From Oscillospiraceae bacterium (GTDB taxonomy: Bacteria; Bacillota; Clostridia; Oscillospirales; Ruminococcaceae), in NCBI GenBank assembly GCA_017414435.1, contig JAFQMN010000009.1, positions 124,001 through 188,000 on the forward strand: 64,000 nt of DNA, read 5' to 3'. This document shows positions 16,310-25,133 of the stretch, piece by piece. Below the pieces are notes generated by a model that did no database searches, was not told the origin of the DNA, and saw only the letters and a program-made list of their open reading frames with translations. The translations under genes and the position numbers were made by a program. The first letter of the stretch is position 1. Every line of letters starts with the position of its first letter.

Positions 16310-17507
16310 ATATAAGAAAAAACAAAACTTTAAAATATGGTTAATTATTGCAGTGCTCACACTGCTACTCACTTCGATAAAGATAATAAATAAACCCAAC
16401 AACACAGTAAAACAACAAACAAAAAGTATAAACAAACAAAAAACTGTAGCGTTAAACAAGCCTAAACATACAATTAAACCGCGAAATAAAGATACAATAC
16501 AACAAAAAAATATACCTGTCACGCAGTTTTACGACCCTCTTAATTGGTCCTCACATAGCACACAAATAAAAGAGGCATTAAGAACTGGCGAAGCAATCGA
16601 GATTAAAAGTATGCGAGAGGTTTTAAAGTCAGCTAATCGCAATGCAGATTTTTCGGGCATGGTGTATAAGGTCAAACTCTCAAATGGTTTAGAGGCGGTT
16701 TTTAAAACAACAGAAGAGGGCAATCTAACAAAAGACCGTATGGAAGAGGCAGCTTACGACATTTCAGTAGCAACAGGCATAGCTTTTGTGCCGCCCACAG
16801 TCCATAGAGCCCTAACAGCTGACTTTAATAAAACAGGCCACACACAAACAAAAGCAGGGTTTTTGAGCCTTTTTGTAAGAACCCAAACAGATTTAATTTC
16901 GCTGAGTAAAACAAGATTTGATGAATTGCTGGAACGTTCAGGTAAAGAACGGGTAGCTAACTTTAAGATATTTAATTTTGTTTTTGGTAATTGGGACGTA
17001 GGACCTCATAACATGCTAATTTCCGAATATAAAAGAGGAAACAACATAGATTACTTCCCAATTTCAATAGATAACGAAGGAATAGCGAATATCCAAAAAG
17101 TAGAATATGGCGAGATCCCATTTGTAAAATTCTTCGGAACAAACTCTTCAATCCCAAAAGCCGAATTCCCATTTGATGAGGCAAAACTAAGTGATACTGC
17201 GGCAAAACAAGAGGTTTCAAATAAACTCGGATTTTATCCACCAGGTCGAACGCATAACTATATAATTTGGAACGGTTGCTACTGGGCCCAATTTTTCGAT
17301 TCTTATTGGGGCTCCCCTAAAGATATAGTAGATTTGCTTTACACAAACTATTTGCCACCCAAAACAAAAATAGCCTTAAAAAACCTCTCTAAAGAGCAAC
17401 TTTTTAAAATCTTTGGCAAAACAGAACAGACTGCGTCTGAACATTTAAAAGAGATAGTAGCAGGAATTTTAAAAAGAAGAGATATGCTGCTTACAGAATT
17501 TGCATGA
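16299..17507 (+). CDS. Putative membrane-anchored atypical kinase (FAM20/PI4K-like fold)
   Basis: No named family is certain. Residues 1-11 are basic and 12-27 form one membrane helix, followed by a Lys/Thr/Gln-rich stalk to about residue 75, so the C-terminal domain likely faces outward. The domain carries the order of motifs seen in FAM20, HipA and PI3/4-kinase-like enzymes: a nucleotide-lysine candidate, Lys136 in EAVFKTTEEGN; a helix with EEAAYDIS followed by VPPTV; a catalytic-loop candidate GNWDVGPHN (Asp233, Asn238); and a metal-binding DFG-like Asp258 in SIDNEG. These are the residues needed for phosphotransfer, so activity is plausible. Substrate is unknown. It overlaps trmFO by 11 nt. 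CotH-type spore kinases are an alternative relative. Confidence 0.65.
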   Translation: MKYKYKKKQNFKIWLIIAVLTLLLTSIKIINKPNNTVKQQTKSINKQKTVALNKPKHTIKPRNKDTIQQKNIPVTQFYDPLNWSSHSTQIKEALRTGEAIEIKSMREVLKSANRNADFSGMVYKVKLSNGLEAVFKTTEEGNLTKDRMEEAAYDISVATGIAFVPPTVHRALTADFNKTGHTQTKAGFLSLFVRTQTDLISLSKTRFDELLERSGKERVANFKIFNFVFGNWDVGPHNMLISEYKRGNNIDYFPISIDNEGIANIQKVEYGEIPFVKFFGTNSSIPKAEFPFDEAKLSDTAAKQEVSNKLGFYPPGRTHNYIIWNGCYWAQFFDSYWGSPKDIVDLLYTNYLPPKTKIALKNLSKEQLFKIFGKTEQTASEHLKEIVAGILKRRDMLLTEFA

Positions 17508-17592
17508 TTCAAATAATATTATACAAAGCGCACAAATTGCCGCAATAAAATCAAGCTCATTTTATACATTAAGCAGAAATTTAAAATATATA

Positions 17593-17621
17593 TTGCTTTT
17601 TTTAACGCATAATGATATAAT
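17593..17621 (+). promoter_or_regulatory. Sigma-A promoter of the DUF2807-like gene
   Basis: TTGCTT, a 17-nt spacer ending in TGA, then TATAAT. A second TATAAT-rich stretch lies nearer the gene. Confidence 0.7.
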
Positions 17622-17681
17622 ATATTTGTACAAAGTACATATTCTATATAATATAATTTTTATTGAGGAGGTCTTTGTTTT

Positions 17682-18577
17682 ATGAATAAAGGAAATATAA
17701 AGTTATCGTTAGTTAGTTTTGTTTTCGCTGCCACGGTTTTAGGCAATAACATGCAAGTTGGTGCTTCGGGGTATGTCAAATCGCTTTCGGGGGGGTAAAT
17801 ACTCTCAGTGCTAGCGTTTCCAAGAACGTTACTAATCTGTCTGCAGAGGAGTTAACATCCAAAAAGGTATCACTTCAATCAGGCGGTGCGTATGGCATCA
17901 ATATAAAAGATTTATACCTTTCAAATTCACCTAGCGTAGAGCTTAAAATAAGCCCGCTAACAAGCAGCAAAGCAACCCCATATTTTATAGTCAAAAGTAA
18001 TAAAAGCCTGTTCAATGCTTTACAAATGCAGGTTGATAGTAAAAATAAAAAGATAAGCATAAAAATGAAGAATAAAAATAAACAATATAAAGTATCTGAG
18101 TTTGTTATTGAGGTATATGCACCGGTTAAAGCCATTAGTTGTGAAGGAGAGTATAACGTTGATGTAACAAGCAGTTCAATTTCTAGTTTTTCTCTGCAAA
18201 GCGAAGGCAAAATAATAGGTACTCTTAATATTAGCGCATCCAATTCAATTAACATTGGTTCTGAAGGAGAAGTCAACTTAAAATTAAATGGCTCCACAGA
18301 TAAATTAAAGTGCCAGCTAGAAGGCGAGAGCGAATTAAAATTAAGCGGTTCGGCAAGCAAATTAACATATCAACTAGAAGGAGAAGGCACTTTAAATGCG
18401 GCATCATTTAAAACTCATGATTGCAAACTAAATTTAGAGGGTGAAGGAACCGTTTCTGTATATGTAGATAAATCTTTTAAAGCGAGTGCGGAGGGCGAAT
18501 GGGTGTGTTCTTACGCTGGCAACCCCAAGAACGTTGCCATAGATCGAGAAGGCGAGTGTGTATTTAAAAAGTTATAA
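17682..18577 (+). pseudogene. Secreted DUF2807-type adhesin-like protein, frameshifted in a G7 tract
   Basis: An ATG after GAGGAGG opens a signal peptide (about residues 8-29, LSLVSFVFAATVLG, cleavage near VGASG). The frame stops after 38 codons directly behind seven G at 17789-17795. One extra G would join it to the frame starting at 17795, which runs 260 codons to 18577. The joined protein, about 298 residues, has repeated EGEG/SGSAS beta-strand units and ends in VCSYAGNPKNV, resembling DUF2807 head domains of putative auto-transporter adhesins (right-handed beta-helix). An internal ATG at 18026 could yield only the repeat part, without a signal peptide. The break is a homopolymer slip: either a sequencing error, a dead gene, or an on/off phase-variable tract. 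Promoter and terminator are intact. Confidence 0.8.
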
Positions 18578-18601
18578 AAATCAAAGAATAAAAAAAACAG
18601 T

Positions 18602-18640
18602 TTATGAGTATTTGTTTCATTTTGGAGCAAATACTCATAA
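18602..18640 (+). terminator. Hairpin terminator after the DUF2807-like gene
   Basis: A perfect 13-bp stem with a 13-nt loop is followed by TTTATTT. Confidence 0.75.
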
Positions 18641-18666
18641 TTTATTTAAACAAACACAAATTTTGC

Positions 18667-18695
18667 TTGACGGCATAAGAATCTGGTGGTATATT
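18667..18695 (+). promoter_or_regulatory. Sigma-A promoter of leuS
   Basis: TTGACG, a 17-nt spacer ending in TGG, then TATATT. The leader is only about 45 nt, too short for a T-box. Confidence 0.75.
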
Positions 18696-18747
18696 AAAAA
18701 TATAAAAGTTAAATATTTTGGCAAATTAATTACGGAGGTAAAGAAAA

Positions 18748-21159
18748 ATGGAATATAATTTTAAAGCGATTGAAAAAAAATGGCAAGATTTTTGGTACAC
18801 TTCTAATTTATTTGCCGCACAGAATAACACCAAACTGCCTAAATATTACCCGTTGGTAGAGTTCCCATACCCTTCTGGAGCAGGCTTGCATGTGGGCCAC
18901 CCCAGGTCATATATCGCATTAGATATTGTGGCACGCAAACGAAGAATGCAGGGCTTTAACGTGCTTTACTGCATGGGTTGGGACGCATTTGGCCTGCCAA
19001 CTGAAAACTATGCCATCAAAAATAAAATACACCCCAAACTGGTCAATAAACGTAATGTAGCACACTTTAAAGAACAAATAAAAAGCTTGGGGCTTTCGTT
19101 TGATTGGAGCCGTGAGATAGATACCACAGACGAAAAATATTACCGCTTTACACAATGGATCTTTTTGCAACTGTTTAAACATGGCCTTGCCTATAAAGGG
19201 GAGACCACAGTTAACTGGTGCACAAAATGCAAGGTAGTGCTGGCAAACGAAGAGGTAGTTAACGGCTGCTGCGAACGTTGCTCTGGCCCGGTTGTCAAAA
19301 AAAATAAAAGCCAATGGATGCTAAAGATTACCGAATACGCCCAAAGATTATTAGATGATTTAGAACTAGTCGATTACCCGCAAAAGGTAAAGACTTCGCA
19401 GATCAACTGGATTGGCCGTTCCGAAGGCGCAGAGATTAAATTTAAAACCACAATAGGCGACGAGCTAGAGGTATACACCACAAGACCAGACACAATCTTT
19501 GGCGCAACCTATATGGTCATTGCACCGGAACATAAATTAATACAAAAATGGCTGCCACATTGCAAAAATGCGCAACAGGTAAAAGAATATATTAAGGAAT
19601 CAGCAACAAAATCAGACCTAGAAAGAACAGACCTGGTCAAAGAAAAAACCGGAGTAAAGCTCGAAGGGATAATGGGCATCAACCCAGCAACCAATCAAGA
19701 GATCCCAATTTTCATCGCAGACTATGTGCTGGTTTCATATGGCACAGGCGTAATCATGGCGGTCCCGGCGCATGATGAGCGTGACTGGGAATTTGCTAAA
19801 AAATATAATCTGCCAATCATCCCGGTAATTTCGGGTGGTCAAACTAACCAAGAGCCATACACAGCAACAAATTCAGGCCAGCTCATCAATTCCGGCTTTT
19901 TAAATGGCAAAAACGTTGCAGAAGCTAAAGAGGCAATAATCAACTGGCTAAAAGAGGAAGGCATTGGCAATAAAAAAGTCAACTTTAAGTTAAGGGACTG
20001 GATATTTTCACGCCAAAGATATTGGGGCGAACCAATCCCGATAGTGCACTGTAAAGATTGTGGCTGCGTACCTTTAAACGAAACCGATCTGCCGCTAAGA
20101 TTACCAGAGATAGAATCATATGAACAAACCGATACAGGCGAATCACCACTTTCTAAAATAGAGGAATGGGTAAACTGTAAATGCCCAAAATGCGGCAAAC
20201 CAGCACAAAGAGAAACAGATACAATGCCACAGTGGGCTGGTTCTTCGTGGTACTTTTTGCGCTATTGCGATCCACATAACCAAAATGAAATCGCATCAAA
20301 AGAAATGTTAAAATATTGGCTGCCAGTAGATTGGTATAACGGTGGAATGGAACATACAACATTGCACCTGCTTTATTCAAGATTTTGGCATAAATTTTTG
20401 TACGATATTGGTGTGGTACCAACAGTAGAGCCTTATAAAAAGCGCACGAGCCATGGTATGATCTTAGGTGCAAATAACGAGAAGATGAGTAAATCTAGAG
20501 GCAATGTAATCAACCCAGATGAGGTTATAGCTCAATACGGAGCAGATACAATGCGGCTTTACGAAATGTTTATCGGAGATTTCGAAACTGCAGCGCCATG
20601 GAATACCGATTCAATAAAGGGTTGCAAACGGTTTTTAGACCGGGTGTTCAACCTGCAAGATATAATTACACAAAAAGCAGATAACTTTTCAAAAGAGCTG
20701 GAGGTTAAGTTTAATAAAGCAATAAAAAAAATCTCACAAGATATCGAAACACTTAAGTTTAACACAGCAATAGCAACACTCATGAGCTTGCTTGGTGATA
20801 TTTATAGAAATAAAGGCTTAAATACATTTGAGCTAAAGATATTTTTGCAGTTACTTTGCGTGTTTGCACCACACATTGCAGAAGAAATCTGGAGCATTCA
20901 AAAATTCGAAAGCTTGGCATGCAAACAAACTTGGCCACAGTTTAATGAAGATCTATGTAAAGAAGAAACTGTTGAAATAGCAGTGCAAATAAACGGAAAA
21001 ATCAAAGCAAGAATAGAGATCCCAGCGGACTCTACACAAGAGGAGGCATTAGCAGAGGCAAAAAAAATAGATACTGTAAAACAAATTTTAAATACAGCGC
21101 AGATCAAAAAAGAGATCTATGTTAAAGGTAGACTCATAAATTTTGTACTAGAAAACTAA
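18748..21159 (+). CDS. leuS: Leucyl-tRNA synthetase
   Basis: LeuRS charges tRNA-Leu. The 803 residues show the class I signature HVGH at 48-51, the zinc-like insert [14 protein letters not shown] with a second CERC pair, the CP1 editing domain ([37 protein letters not shown] with the editing aspartate), the second catalytic block ([14 protein letters not shown]) and KMSKS near residue 580. A C-terminal anticodon and leucine-specific region follows. The start is ATG after GGAGG. It has its own promoter, and a SHOCT-domain gene follows 35 nt later. Confidence 0.98.
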   Translation: MEYNFKAIEKKWQDFWYTSNLFAAQNNTKLPKYYPLVEFPYPSGAGLHVGHPRSYIALDIVARKRRMQGFNVLYCMGWDAFGLPTENYAIKNKIHPKLVNKRNVAHFKEQIKSLGLSFDWSREIDTTDEKYYRFTQWIFLQLFKHGLAYKGETTVNWCTKCKVVLANEEVVNGCCERCSGPVVKKNKSQWMLKITEYAQRLLDDLELVDYPQKVKTSQINWIGRSEGAEIKFKTTIGDELEVYTTRPDTIFGATYMVIAPEHKLIQKWLPHCKNAQQVKEYIKESATKSDLERTDLVKEKTGVKLEGIMGINPATNQEIPIFIADYVLVSYGTGVIMAVPAHDERDWEFAKKYNLPIIPVISGGQTNQEPYTATNSGQLINSGFLNGKNVAEAKEAIINWLKEEGIGNKKVNFKLRDWIFSRQRYWGEPIPIVHCKDCGCVPLNETDLPLRLPEIESYEQTDTGESPLSKIEEWVNCKCPKCGKPAQRETDTMPQWAGSSWYFLRYCDPHNQNEIASKEMLKYWLPVDWYNGGMEHTTLHLLYSRFWHKFLYDIGVVPTVEPYKKRTSHGMILGANNEKMSKSRGNVINPDEVIAQYGADTMRLYEMFIGDFETAAPWNTDSIKGCKRFLDRVFNLQDIITQKADNFSKELEVKFNKAIKKISQDIETLKFNTAIATLMSLLGDIYRNKGLNTFELKIFLQLLCVFAPHIAEEIWSIQKFESLACKQTWPQFNEDLCKEETVEIAVQINGKIKARIEIPADSTQEEALAEAKKIDTVKQILNTAQIKKEIYVKGRLINFVLEN

Positions 21160-21194
21160 TATTTTGGTTGTAAATATTTTAGAGAGGTTAATTT

Positions 21195-21479
21195 ATGAGC
21201 AGCAAAATAAAATTAAAGCAGAGCAAAATATATCCAATATTTATGATATTTCTAACAATTATCCTAACAATTGGAATAGTGTGGATTCTTCCGGAAGATT
21301 GGAAGACGGTAATTGCGGTAGTAACGATCATGGATTATTTTAACGTTCGCAAAAAAAGTGTTCCAACAGAGGATATTGAAACAAAGCTTAAAAAGTTAGA
21401 CTCATTGCATCAACAAAATTTAATTACCCGAGAGGAATTTAATAAAAAGAGAGTAGAATTATTAGAGAAACTGCAATAA
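21195..21479 (+). CDS. Small membrane protein with SHOCT domain
   Basis: The 94-residue protein has a basic N-terminus, one or two membrane helices between about residues 12 and 46 (IYPIFMIFLTIILTIGIVWIL and the following VIAVVTIM segment), and a C-terminal SHOCT-type helical hairpin (about 65-94: LKKLDSLHQQNLITREEFN). SHOCT is a short oligomerisation or targeting module found at protein ends. Its partner here is unknown. GAGAGG lies upstream of the ATG. It is likely co-transcribed with leuS. Confidence 0.75.
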   Translation: MSSKIKLKQSKIYPIFMIFLTIILTIGIVWILPEDWKTVIAVVTIMDYFNVRKKSVPTEDIETKLKKLDSLHQQNLITREEFNKKRVELLEKLQ

Positions 21480-21522
21480 TGTCGAACACACTTAAAAATG
21501 GAACAAAAACAAATAAATAGGC

Positions 21523-21551
21523 TTGCAGAAATATAAAATATGTGATATTAT
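21523..21551 (+). promoter_or_regulatory. Sigma-A promoter of divIC-yabR
   Basis: TTGCAG, a 17-nt spacer ending in TGA, then TATTAT. Confidence 0.7.
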
Positions 21552-21609
21552 AAAACAATAACGGGAATTTTATGTTTTTATATATTTTTTAAGAAAAGAG
21601 GAATATAAT

Positions 21610-21903
21610 GTGCATAAAAAAAGCCGCCCTAACCTAAAGGTGCTTTTAACGCTATTACTTTTTTGTTTTGCACTTGTGAATATTTTTAATATAATAAAAC
21701 TTACACACGAAAAAGTTCAAAAAACAGCGGAACTTGAAAAAATAATTGAAAAAAAAGAAAAGCAGCAACAAACGAACCAAAAACTTTCCAAACAATCTTT
21801 GCAAGGCTTTAATAAAGAATATATAGAGCAAAAGGCAAGGGAATTGTTTAACTATGTTTATCCAGAAGAGCACATTTTCATAGATACTTCAGGGAATTCA
21901 TAA
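21610..21903 (+). CDS. divIC: Septum formation initiator family protein (DivIC/FtsB-like)
   Basis: DivIC/FtsB proteins are bitopic membrane proteins that join FtsL and FtsQ/DivIB to activate septal wall synthesis. The 97 residues show a short basic cytoplasmic tail, one membrane helix (about 9-26, LKVLLTLLLFCFALVNIF), a coiled coil rich in Lys/Glu/Gln (about 30-65) and the conserved end EYIEQKARELFNYVYPEEHIFID. The GTG start has GAGGA 7 nt upstream; the overlapping ATG is in another frame with an early stop. It sits directly before the S1-domain gene, the divIC-yabR order of Bacillus, which supports the call. Confidence 0.88.
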   Translation: MHKKSRPNLKVLLTLLLFCFALVNIFNIIKLTHEKVQKTAELEKIIEKKEKQQQTNQKLSKQSLQGFNKEYIEQKARELFNYVYPEEHIFIDTSGNS

Positions 21904-21944
21904 TAAGGAAACAGTTAATTGGCAAATATTAAGGAGGATTTGTT

Positions 21945-22421
21945 TTGAACGAGCCCAGCCAAGAGATATTAGAAGGTGAGGTAACTAAAATTACCCCCTA
22001 TGGAGCATTTATAAAATTAGCAGATGGCAGATTCGGAATGGTGCACATTTCCGAAATTGCTTATGAATATATCAACAAAGTAGAGGACGCTTTAAAGCTA
22101 GGCGATAAAATCAAGGTGGTTTTGCTAGAGAGCCAAAAAGATAAGCTTAACTTTTCTATTAAGCGTGCACAAAAACCGCAGATGGTAGGAACTAAAAATC
22201 CATTAAATAAAGAGCGAACTAATAATGCAAATAGCATTAATAACATAAAACAGAATAAACAACCACAGTTTAAAGAACAAAACAGTCAGTCTGCAGCGGC
22301 AAAATTCGAAGACATGCTCAATAAATTCAAACAAACAAGTGATGAAAAGCTATCATCATTTAAAAAGGTGGTCAACACAAGACGTGGAACTAATAGAAAG
22401 AATTCTTCTGGTAGAAGGTAA
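21945..22421 (+). CDS. yabR: S1 RNA-binding domain protein (YabR-like)
   Basis: An S1 (OB-fold) RNA-binding domain fills residues 6-76: EGEVTKITPYGAFIKL, MVHISEIA, LGDKIKVV, then NFSIKRA. The remaining 80 residues are Asn/Gln/Lys-rich and probably unstructured, ending in a basic stretch (RRGTNRKNSSGRR). The start is TTG, 7 nt after AAGGAGG. It lies 41 nt behind divIC. YabR-type proteins are general stress or ribosome-associated proteins; the precise job is not known. Confidence 0.88.
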   Translation: MNEPSQEILEGEVTKITPYGAFIKLADGRFGMVHISEIAYEYINKVEDALKLGDKIKVVLLESQKDKLNFSIKRAQKPQMVGTKNPLNKERTNNANSINNIKQNKQPQFKEQNSQSAAAKFEDMLNKFKQTSDEKLSSFKKVVNTRRGTNRKNSSGRR

Positions 22422-22449
22422 ATATGATTATTATCAAGAATATTGGCAG

Positions 22450-22469
22450 ACCCCGCCACTTGGTGGGGT
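22450..22469 (+). promoter_or_regulatory. GC-rich 8-bp hairpin overlapping a TATAAT box upstream of thrS
   Basis: A stem of eight pairs (one G-T) with a 4-nt loop runs straight into TATAAT at 22469-22474. A TTGGCA lies 20 nt before that box, longer than usual spacing. It could be an operator or simply the end of the yabR transcript; there is no T run. Confidence 0.4.
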
Positions 22470-22554
22470 ATAATGAAATACGGTTATTCGTATAAAATAA
22501 AGGTAATTTTATTTTAATTTATTTTTGATAATGATTATAAAAGGAGTAATAATT

Positions 22555-24288
22555 ATGAACAACGAACAATTATTAGCCCTCCGGCACTCGGCATCGCATA
22601 TCATGGCACAGGCAATAAAAACATTATTCCCAGATGTTAAATTTGCAATTGGTCCAGCAATAAGCACAGGCTTTTACTACGACCTCGATATGGAGCATAA
22701 ACTTTCAATAGACGATTTTGCTGCAATAGAAGAAGAGATGCACAAAATTATAGCAAAAGATTATAAATTTATCAAGAATGTAATTTCCAGGCAAGAGGCA
22801 TTAGATTTAATGAAAGACCAGCCGTATAAAATAGAACTAATCGAGAACTTGCCAGAAGGCGAAAACATTTATATCTACACACAAGGTGATTTCACAGACT
22901 TGTGCGCAGGTCCGCACGTTCAAAGCACAGGTTGTGTTAAAGCGTTTAAATTAATGTCAGTTGCGGGCGCATATTGGCGCGGAGACGAAAACAATAAGAT
23001 GCTGCAACGTATTTACGGCACAGCGTTTGAATCTCAAGAAGAGCTAGATGAATATATACTTAGATTAGAAGAGGCAAAAAAACGCGACCATAGAAAACTA
23101 GGTGCAGAACTCGAACTTTATACTTTAATGGATGAAGGACCGGGCTTTCCGTTCTTTTTACCAAACGGAGTAATACTCAGGAACGAGCTAGAAAGTTTTT
23201 GGCGTAAAGAACATATAAAAAACGGCTATTGCGAAATTAGAACGCCAATCATGCTAAACGAGGAGTTGTGGCATTGTTCCGGCCATTGGGATCACTATAA
23301 AGATAACATGTACTTTTCACAGATAGATGAAAAAACATACGCATTAAAACCAATGAACTGCCCGGGTTCCATCTTGGTGTATAAAATGCGTCCTCGCTCA
23401 TACCGCGAACTGCCACTGCGCCTTTCAGAGATGGGCATAGTGCACAGGCACGAAAATTCGGGTAACTTGCATGGCTTAATGCGGGTGCGTTGCTTCACAC
23501 AAGACGATGCACATATTTATGTAGCGCAAGACCAAATAACAGATGAACTAACGAGGGTAATAAAATTAATAGATAGTATTTATCAGATTTTTGGCTTTAA
23601 ATATAACATAGAACTTTCAACCCGCCCCAAAGATTCAATGGGCACCGATGAACAATGGGCAGCCGCAACAAATGGCTTAAAAGAGGCATTAACATTAAAT
23701 AATTTAGAATATGAAATCAACGAAGGCGACGGTGCATTTTACGGCCCCAAAATAGATTTTCACCTTCACGATTCAATCGGTAGAGTTTGGCAGTGTGGCA
23801 CAATCCAGCTAGACTTTTTAATGCCGCAGCGGTTCGAACTAGAATACGTTAAACCAGATGGCACAAAAGGCGTGCCGGTAATGATTCACCGTGTGGTTTT
23901 CGGCAGCGTAGAACGCTTTATTGGCATTTTAACCGAACATTTTGCAGCGAACTTCCCAACATGGCTTTGCCCAACACAGGTTGCGGTCCTGCCAATTTCA
24001 GAAAAACACGTTGCTTATGCGCAGCAGATCAAAGAGAAATTAGCATCAGCAGATATACGTACAAAGGTAGATACCAGCAACGAAAAATTCGGCAAAAAAC
24101 TCCGCAATTCAATTCAAAATAAAATACCATATAGCATAATAGTGGGAGATAGCGAACTAAACGAGCAAAAAATCACAGTACGCGCTCGCAAAACAGAAAA
24201 ACAACAAAGCATGGCATTAGAGGAATTTACAATAAAACTCCAAGAGGAGATAAAATCAAAAACAATTGAACCACAGGCAATTGTTTAA
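22555..24288 (+). CDS. thrS: Threonyl-tRNA synthetase without TGS domain
   Basis: ThrRS charges tRNA-Thr and removes mischarged serine. The frame opens 10 codons earlier, but GGAG lies 8 nt before this ATG. From there the protein has 577 residues and begins directly at the editing domain (LRHSASHIMAQA, and DLCAGPHV with the metal-like His/Cys pair), so the N-terminal TGS domain of the common 640-residue form is absent. The class II catalytic core (PMNCPGSI zinc cysteine, RVRCFTQDDAHI, WQCGTIQLDF, VMIHRVVFGSVERF) and the anticodon-binding domain (from about 480) are complete. TGS-less ThrRS is known in various Firmicutes. Confidence 0.97.
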   Translation: MNNEQLLALRHSASHIMAQAIKTLFPDVKFAIGPAISTGFYYDLDMEHKLSIDDFAAIEEEMHKIIAKDYKFIKNVISRQEALDLMKDQPYKIELIENLPEGENIYIYTQGDFTDLCAGPHVQSTGCVKAFKLMSVAGAYWRGDENNKMLQRIYGTAFESQEELDEYILRLEEAKKRDHRKLGAELELYTLMDEGPGFPFFLPNGVILRNELESFWRKEHIKNGYCEIRTPIMLNEELWHCSGHWDHYKDNMYFSQIDEKTYALKPMNCPGSILVYKMRPRSYRELPLRLSEMGIVHRHENSGNLHGLMRVRCFTQDDAHIYVAQDQITDELTRVIKLIDSIYQIFGFKYNIELSTRPKDSMGTDEQWAAATNGLKEALTLNNLEYEINEGDGAFYGPKIDFHLHDSIGRVWQCGTIQLDFLMPQRFELEYVKPDGTKGVPVMIHRVVFGSVERFIGILTEHFAANFPTWLCPTQVAVLPISEKHVAYAQQIKEKLASADIRTKVDTSNEKFGKKLRNSIQNKIPYSIIVGDSELNEQKITVRARKTEKQQSMALEEFTIKLQEEIKSKTIEPQAIV

Positions 24289-24299
24289 AATCGAATAAT

Positions 24300-24337
24300 A
24301 AAAGTGGCAATAAAATCATATTTTTATTGCCACTTTT
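24300..24337 (+). terminator. Intrinsic terminator of thrS
   Basis: A perfect 16-bp stem with a 6-nt loop ends in a T run. Confidence 0.9.
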
Positions 24338-24400
24338 TAGTAAATATTCATAATAAAAATAATTAAGCATAAAAAGATAAAAATATTTTTCAAAAAATGG

Positions 24401-24430
24401 TTGACAAATATTACCAATATATGATAATAT
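24401..24430 (+). promoter_or_regulatory. Sigma-A promoter of the 185-residue secreted protein gene
   Basis: TTGACA is followed by either GATAAT at 16 nt or, with an extended TGA element, TAATAT at 18 nt. Confidence 0.7.
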
Positions 24431-24433
24431 ATG

Positions 24434-24466
24434 TTTGTAAATATTAAGTTTATAAATATTTACAAA
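24434..24466 (+). promoter_or_regulatory. 12-bp inverted repeat at the transcription start
   Basis: Arms TTTGTAAATATT and AATATTTACAAA flank a 9-nt spacer. It lies just after the -10 box, so it could be a repressor operator or a 5' stabilising hairpin of the following gene. Confidence 0.5.
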
Positions 24467-24490
24467 AAATTAATAAAGGAAGTATGAAAA

Positions 24491-25048
24491 ATGAATTTTA
24501 AAAAATGTATGTCGGTAATGTTAGCTTCAACAACAATAAGCACGGCAATTAGTGGAGCCGCATCAGCATGCCCGGGTTTGGAATTTGCTATCGATGATCA
24601 GATTTCAGCACACGAGTTAATGCGTAGACCGGCAGATGGTGCTTTATTTCCCTCTCAAAATGCTGTACCTCATATTCACGTTAATCCCATACCGGTTGGC
24701 GAAACACGTAAATTTGCGTTTTCTGTTCATAATGCCCAAACTGGTGCTAATTTTATTTATTTGGGTGGTTTGGGTCATCCTGTAAATGATACTTTTAATG
24801 ATTATATAGTAACGGTTCAAGTAATCGGAGGTACCAATAATACCACCGGCCAAGCTATCGCCGCGCACGAAATCGGTGCCAATGGTAATGTTCCAGGCTT
24901 AATTAATATTTATCCTACACAAGCTGCCAACGCACTAGTAGTTGAATTTCAGGCCCAAGGTCCGTGCAATGTCAATGGAGAGATCAGGATTACATCAAAT
25001 ACAAGTGCTTTACAATTACGCATACCATTTGATTGTACAGTTGTTTAA
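24491..25048 (+). CDS. Secreted protein of unknown function
   Basis: I do not recognise this 185-residue protein. Residues 1-26 are a clear signal peptide (FKKCMSVMLASTTISTAISG, cleavage after ASA). Cys27 follows, but with Ala at -3 it is a poor lipobox. The mature chain is rich in Gly, Asn, Val and Ala, has few charges, and contains apparent beta-strands (FAFSVHNAQ, DYIVTVQVIGG, LVVEFQAQG, GEIRITSN, ALQLRIPFDC), suggesting an immunoglobulin-like or other beta-sandwich fold. Three further features support expression: a strong promoter, an inverted repeat at the transcription start, and AAAGGAAG upstream of the ATG. A coiled-coil gene follows. Confidence 0.72.
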   Translation: MNFKKCMSVMLASTTISTAISGAASACPGLEFAIDDQISAHELMRRPADGALFPSQNAVPHIHVNPIPVGETRKFAFSVHNAQTGANFIYLGGLGHPVNDTFNDYIVTVQVIGGTNNTTGQAIAAHEIGANGNVPGLINIYPTQAANALVVEFQAQGPCNVNGEIRITSNTSALQLRIPFDCTVV

Positions 25049-25133
25049 TAATAAAATTTGAATGTAAGATAATTATCTAACAACGTAAAAAAATAAAGGA
25101 AACTAAAGCTTAATATTAAGTGGCGCATTAAGT

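Noticed and set aside
18641..18747. T-box riboswitch in front of leuS
   Set aside because: The predicted leader is only about 45 nt, and no specifier loop or TGGNACCGCG-type antiterminator was seen. The same absence applies upstream of thrS.
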